NCBI GenBank assembly: GCA_025463765.1
Contig: JAODBC010000093.1
Coordinates: forward strand, 62,001-126,000
Direction of reading: 5' to 3'
Length of the DNA stretch: 64,000 nucleotides
Source of the DNA: Subtercola sp.
GTDB lineage: Bacteria > Actinomycetota > Actinomycetes > Actinomycetales > Microbacteriaceae
In this document: piece by piece, positions 59,137 through 64,000 of the stretch
Layout: each line of letters begins with the position of its first letter
Position numbering within the stretch: the stretch's first letter is position 1
Made by a program: the position numbers and the translations under genes
The notes under the pieces: model-generated
The model's database searches: none
Told to the model about the DNA's origin: nothing
What the model saw: the letters and a program-made list of their open reading frames with translations, nothing else

Positions 59137-60747
59137 ATGCATATGAGAACGCGAATGAGGGCATCAGCGGCGGCCGCGGCCCTGCTGGTGACAGCCCTGG
59201 CGCTGAGCGCCTGCAGCTCGGGTGGCACTTCGACCGGGTCGACTGCAGGGGCGGTGCCCGATAGCCTGACGGTCTCACTGAGCCAGGATCCCGACACGCT
59301 CGACCCCGGTGCGACGGGTACGAATGCCGCTCTGCTGGTCAGTGCTCAGATGTTCGATACGCTTATCTATCACTTGAGAGACGGAAAGGGTGACTACCAG
59401 CCCGGGCTCGCGACCTCCTACGACATGAATACCGACGCAACGGAATTCACGTTCCATCTGCGAAGCGACGTGACGTTCCAGGACGGAACACCTCTCACCG
59501 CCGAGGCAGTCAAAGCCACCTTCGACCACGTAGCGGATCCGGCCACCAAGTCGATCGTGGGAATGCCCTACCTCGGGCCCTACAAAGAGACGAGGATCGT
59601 CGACGACCACACCGCCACCGTGGTCTTCAATACGCCGTATCCGGCATTCGCCGATCAGGCGGCTCAACCTTCATTGGCCATCTCGTCGCCCACGGCACTC
59701 ACGAAGTGGGGAGCCGACTACGGCCAGCACCCGGTCGGTACCGGCCCATTCTCGTTCGTCTCGTGGACGAAGGGTCAGGAGGTCGTGCTCGAACGGAATC
59801 CCGCGTACAACTGGGGCCCTGAACCGCTCGGCACTGGGCCAGCCACTATCTCAAAGCTGACCATTAAGGTGCTGACCGACCAGACCGCCGAATACAACGC
59901 TCTGCGCACGGGCGAGATCGACGCTGCAGACAACCTGACCAGCCAGGATCTGTCGTCAGCCCAGAGCTCCGGCATGCACGTGACCTCTGCGATTGCCGCC
60001 GGATTGCCGTTCGGATTCTTTCTGAACAGTACACTCGCTCCTCTCAACGACCCGGCCGTTCGTCAAGCCATCGTGAACGGCGTCGACCGTAAAGCAATCG
60101 TCGACACGCTCTTCCAAGGCGTCTTCACCCCCTCCACTGGAGTTCTCACGCCGGGAAGCAGTGCCTACGTCGACGGCTCGGAGTACCTGAAATATGACCC
60201 GGATGCTGCAACCGCCGCCCTGCAGAAGGCAGGCTGGAGCATGGGCAGCGACGGCATCATGGAGAAGGGCGGCCAGAAGCTCACCCTGCAACTCGCCGAC
60301 CTCACCGACTGGTCGACATGGGGATACGGCGACATGGCAACCCTCATCCAGGCACAGCTGAAGAAGATTGGCGTCGACCTGCAGATCACTTCTGAACCGC
60401 AGAGCACGGCACTGCCGAAGATCACCAGTGCCAGCGATCCGTACCACCTCGCGCCGATGTTCTACTGGGCCGCAGACCCGAGTCTGCTGCGTAACACCTT
60501 CGGCACGGCTGGTCTCGACGGCTACAACTGGGGGCGTACGTCAGACCCCGCCCTCGATGCCGCATTCGACGCGGCCGACGCGTCGACCACAGGACGAATC
60601 GCCGCCTACAAAAACATCGTCTCCACGCTCAACTCGGAGTCGCTGTACCTGCCGATCTACGACCTGCAGTTCTCGCTGGTCTCACCGACGGTGAGCTCTG
60701 TCGAGGTAAGCCCCGAAGGGCTGCCGTATTACAAGACAGTGAAGTAA
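59137..60747 (+). CDS. ABC transporter substrate-binding lipoprotein (SBP family 5, Dpp/Opp type)
   Basis: Lipobox LALSACSS; SQDPDTLDPGATGTNAALLVSAQMFDTL. Confidence 0.96.
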   Translation: MHMRTRMRASAAAAALLVTALALSACSSGGTSTGSTAGAVPDSLTVSLSQDPDTLDPGATGTNAALLVSAQMFDTLIYHLRDGKGDYQPGLATSYDMNTDATEFTFHLRSDVTFQDGTPLTAEAVKATFDHVADPATKSIVGMPYLGPYKETRIVDDHTATVVFNTPYPAFADQAAQPSLAISSPTALTKWGADYGQHPVGTGPFSFVSWTKGQEVVLERNPAYNWGPEPLGTGPATISKLTIKVLTDQTAEYNALRTGEIDAADNLTSQDLSSAQSSGMHVTSAIAAGLPFGFFLNSTLAPLNDPAVRQAIVNGVDRKAIVDTLFQGVFTPSTGVLTPGSSAYVDGSEYLKYDPDAATAALQKAGWSMGSDGIMEKGGQKLTLQLADLTDWSTWGYGDMATLIQAQLKKIGVDLQITSEPQSTALPKITSASDPYHLAPMFYWAADPSLLRNTFGTAGLDGYNWGRTSDPALDAAFDAADASTTGRIAAYKNIVSTLNSESLYLPIYDLQFSLVSPTVSSVEVSPEGLPYYKTVK

Positions 60748-60828
60748 CACCGGCACAAACACCGTATTCACCCTGAGAGGGGTCGCGCACGCAGTGCGGC
60801 CCCTCTCGCAAATGGAAAGACGACAGCC

Positions 60829-61752
60829 GTGCGATATGTAGTGGGCAGAGTTCTTTCGGCCATACCCGTTCTCCTAGGCGTGGCCATCATCGTCTTTCTC
60901 ATTCTGCGACTGATCCCCGGTGATCCAGCCACCCTCATCCTGCAGGGTACCGAAATCACCCCCGATCGGCTCGCTCAGGTACGGGCGCAATTCGGCCTCG
61001 ACCAACCTCTGCCCGCCCAATTCGTCGTCTTCATCGGCAACATCGTGCGGGGTGACTTCGGATACTCCTACCTCACGTCGTCGCCCGTCTCGAGCGAGCT
61101 CGCTCAGCGCATACCATCCTCACTCGGGCTGGCCTCCGGCGCGCTCATCGTCGCCCTGGCCGTGGGAATTCCGGCCGGAATCCTGGCTGGTGTTCGCCCC
61201 AATTCATTCATCGACCGAGTTATGACGGGCGTCTCGGTGCTCGGCATCGCGATTCCGTATTTCTGGCTCGCGCTGCTACTCATCTCCGTCTTCGCCGTGA
61301 ACCTGCGCTGGTTTCCTGCCCTCGGCGTGAACGGTATAAACGCTCTCGTGCTTCCGAGCATCGCCCTCGGCCTGGGTTACGCAGCCATCATCACCCGATT
61401 GCTCCGATCATCCTTGATCACGATCTATCAACAGCCGTACATCCTGGTGGCCCGAGCCAAGGGGCTCTCAGAATCGCGCATCCTCTTTCGGCACGCTCTG
61501 CGGAACGGGATATCGTCATCGATCACCATGATCGGATTGCAGATCGGAAACATGCTCGCGGGCGCGGTGGCCATCGAGGTCGTGTTCGGCAGACCGGGAA
61601 TCGGCTACTACCTCGTCGACTCGGTCAACAAGCGCGACATCCCGGCCATCCAGGCGATTGTGCTGCTCATCGCCGTTCTCTACGTGGTGATCAACATCAT
61701 CGTCGATATTCTGCAGGGCATTCTCGACCCGAAAGTGAGAAAAGACTGGTGA
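60829..61752 (+). CDS. ABC transporter permease (DppB type)
   Basis: RYVVGRVLSAIPVLLGVAIIVFLILRLIPGDPA. Confidence 0.96.
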   Translation: MRYVVGRVLSAIPVLLGVAIIVFLILRLIPGDPATLILQGTEITPDRLAQVRAQFGLDQPLPAQFVVFIGNIVRGDFGYSYLTSSPVSSELAQRIPSSLGLASGALIVALAVGIPAGILAGVRPNSFIDRVMTGVSVLGIAIPYFWLALLLISVFAVNLRWFPALGVNGINALVLPSIALGLGYAAIITRLLRSSLITIYQQPYILVARAKGLSESRILFRHALRNGISSSITMIGLQIGNMLAGAVAIEVVFGRPGIGYYLVDSVNKRDIPAIQAIVLLIAVLYVVINIIVDILQGILDPKVRKDW

Positions 61753-62627
61753 CCCAAGGCACCCTCATCACCGCCCCAGTGCTGCCGAGCGTGCGGAGGC
61801 CAGCCCGGCGGGAGCGGAGCTTCGTACTCCGCCACCTCGGTGCTCTGGTTCTGGTGGCGGCTTCGGTGGCGATCGTCGTCGTCGTTGCAGCTGCTCCTCT
61901 GATCGCGCACTTCTCACCCATCGACGTGGTTGGCCCTGCCCGCACTGCTCCGAACGGAACGTACTGGTTCGGCACAGACAATCTCGGTCGTGATGTCTTC
62001 TCGCGAACGCTGTTCGGCGGCCAGCAGACGCTCGCCATCGCGGCGATCAGCATTGCCGTCGCGACGTTCATCGGGGTGCTCATCGGGGTGGTCGCGGGCT
62101 ATTTCTCCGGGGCAGGTTCGATGACGCTGATGCGGCTTATGGATGTTCTGCTGGCCTTTCCGACGATGCTTCTCGCGCTCGTGGTGATCGCCGTCGCCGG
62201 ATCGAATGCTCAAACGCTGACCATCGCCGTCGCGATAGCGTACATCCCTACTTTCGCCCGGGTGGTCTTCGGTTCCACGCGGCGGATACGGAGCGAGGAC
62301 TACATTCTGGCCGCCCGCGTCGTCGGTTGCTCGACGTTACGCATCCTCTACAACCACGTTCTGCGATCGCTCTTTGTGGAGATCATCATTCTGGCGAGCA
62401 GCGCCCTGGGCTGGGCGGTACTGCTTGCGGCCGGGCTCAGCTTTCTGGGGTTCGGAGTCACGCCGCCTGATCCCGAGTGGGGAGCCTCATTGAGTGCGGG
62501 AACCGCTTACATCAACAACGCATTCTGGATGTCGGCTGCACCGGGAGTCGCTATCACCCTCGTCATTCTCATCACCAACCTGGCCGGCGACCGCATCGCG
62601 GCCTGGTGGCAGCGAACGGGGCGCTGA
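61749..62627 (+). CDS. ABC transporter permease (DppC type)
   Basis: YWFGTDNLGRDVFSRTLFGGQQTL. Confidence 0.96.
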   Translation: MTQGTLITAPVLPSVRRPARRERSFVLRHLGALVLVAASVAIVVVVAAAPLIAHFSPIDVVGPARTAPNGTYWFGTDNLGRDVFSRTLFGGQQTLAIAAISIAVATFIGVLIGVVAGYFSGAGSMTLMRLMDVLLAFPTMLLALVVIAVAGSNAQTLTIAVAIAYIPTFARVVFGSTRRIRSEDYILAARVVGCSTLRILYNHVLRSLFVEIIILASSALGWAVLLAAGLSFLGFGVTPPDPEWGASLSAGTAYINNAFWMSAAPGVAITLVILITNLAGDRIAAWWQRTGR

Positions 62628-63475
62628 TGACGAATTCGCCTGTGATCGTCCAGCGGCCAGCCGCACCAGCGAACTCGGTTCTGCTCGACGTCTCTGGTCT
62701 GTGCATCACCTACCCCTCGGCAACCGAGGCGTCGGTCGACTCCGTCTCGTTCGCGCTCGATGCCGGCCGTACGCTGGGTATCGTCGGCGAATCCGGGTCA
62801 GGCAAGAGCACTTTGTGCCTCGCCCTGCTCGGCCTTCTGCCCACGGGCACCACGGTCACGGGTCAGGCGCTGTTCGGCGATCGCGACCTGATCGGGCTGC
62901 CGCCACGTGAACTCCGCAAGATTCGGGGTAAAGAGATCGGTCTCGTCTACCAGGACCCGATGGCGGCGCTCAACCCGGTGAAATCGATCGGAGCGCAACT
63001 GCGCGAGCCGCTCGTTCTGCACACAGGCCTCGGCAGGGCCGCAGCAGACAAGGAAGCCGTTCGGCTGCTCGATCGGGTCGGCATCGCTGACGCGCAGGGC
63101 AAGCTGTCGATGTACCCGTTCGAGTTGAGCGGCGGCATGCGCCAACGGGTCGCTATAGCGATGGCGATCTCGTGCGAGCCCGCCCTGATCATCGCCGACG
63201 AACCGACGACCGCACTCGATGTGACGGTTCAAGCTCAGGTTCTCGCGCTGCTCGCAGAACTGCAGACCGACCTCTCGCTCACGATGCTGTTCGTCAGTCA
63301 CGACCTGAGCGTCGTCGCGTCGGTCTCCGACCAGATTCTCGTGATGCAGAACGGTGTCGCCGTCGAACAGGGCACGGTTCACGAGGTTCTCAATTCGCCC
63401 GCAGACCCTTACACGAGGCAACTCATCGAGTCGCTGCTCACGCTGGAGAAACCACGGAAGGATCGAGAGCGATGA
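62627..63475 (+). CDS. ABC transporter ATP-binding protein (DppD type)
   Basis: GESGSGKSTLCLALLGLL; ELSGGMRQRVAIAMAI; LIIADEPTTALDV. Confidence 0.97.
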   Translation: MTNSPVIVQRPAAPANSVLLDVSGLCITYPSATEASVDSVSFALDAGRTLGIVGESGSGKSTLCLALLGLLPTGTTVTGQALFGDRDLIGLPPRELRKIRGKEIGLVYQDPMAALNPVKSIGAQLREPLVLHTGLGRAAADKEAVRLLDRVGIADAQGKLSMYPFELSGGMRQRVAIAMAISCEPALIIADEPTTALDVTVQAQVLALLAELQTDLSLTMLFVSHDLSVVASVSDQILVMQNGVAVEQGTVHEVLNSPADPYTRQLIESLLTLEKPRKDRER

Positions 63476-64000
63476 CGGAAGTTTCCCCGCCCGGTATGAC
63501 ATCGGATCAGACGCCGCTGTTGGCAGCGCAGAACATCACCCTGAGCTACAAGCCGCGTCGCGTGCGGGTTCCGTGGTCGACCCACACGAAACACGACGTA
63601 CTGGCTCTGGATGACGTCAGCATCGATGTCTACCAAGGCGAGATTCTGGGCATCGTCGGCGAGTCGGGCAGCGGCAAGAGCAGCCTCGCCCGAGTGCTCG
63701 TCGGGTTGCAGAAGCCGACCTCCGGTACGGTGACGATCGGAGAGAACAGTTCGGCGAGCGGCAAGTCTGCCGAGCGCCGGCACCTGCACCGTGGCGTACA
63801 GATGGTGTTCCAGGACTCGCTCAATTCGCTCGACCCGGGAATGAGCGTGCTCGACTCTGTTGCCGAAGCGCACCTGGTCAATCATCCCGGCTCCTCCGGC
63901 TCTGCCAGTAGACGGGCCGCGAGCGAATTTCTGACCGACCTCGGGCTGGCCACGGCCATGCTCAGTCGTCGCCCGCTCGAACTCTCGGGGGGCCAGCGTC
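63473..64000 (+). CDS. ABC transporter ATP-binding protein (DppF type), truncated by window end
   Basis: GESGSGKSSLARVLVGLQ; LELSGGQR at the edge. Confidence 0.95.

Overview
High-GC actinobacterial (Microbacteriaceae-like, inferred) chromosomal window in three blocks. (1) About 1-47.2 kb is a large catabolic locus arranged as many divergent operons: a P450 (5'-truncated) with its ferredoxin, a ferredoxin reductase, a GMC oxidoreductase, three Baeyer-Villiger-type monooxygenases, two aldehyde dehydrogenases, esterase/epoxide hydrolase/alpha-beta hydrolases, acyl-CoA synthetase, two double-length CaiB-type CoA-transferases, four crotonase-fold proteins, an acyl-CoA dehydrogenase pair, a split MaoC-like pair, a thiolase-like/DUF35 pair, and an etfBA-cytochrome b-MBL operon. 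The logic resembles steroid side-chain/terpenoid/alicyclic ketone catabolism, but no steroid-ring genes were seen. The least explained parts are three pairs of paralogous poorly characterised proteins (two large N-terminal-HTH proteins, two small winged-helix-like proteins, two ~100-aa YLAWRE proteins) and several repeated promoter/operator-like motifs. One of these is a TGTCAA-N9-TTGAC(A/G) inverted repeat overlapping the -35 of both YLAWRE genes. (2) About 47.5-55.5 kb holds a LAxTG-anchored phosphoesterase, efeB and efeO without an adjacent efeU, and an intact IS21-family element with a 6-bp target duplication inside an already decayed DUF1016/YhcG-type nuclease pseudogene. (3) About 55.5-64 kb holds an LLM flavin monooxygenase, a sarcosine-oxidase-like FAD oxidase, an MBL hydrolase and a Dpp/Opp-type ABC transporter cut by the window end. 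No rRNA, tRNA or CRISPR was recognised. All family calls are from motif reading by eye; no search was run.
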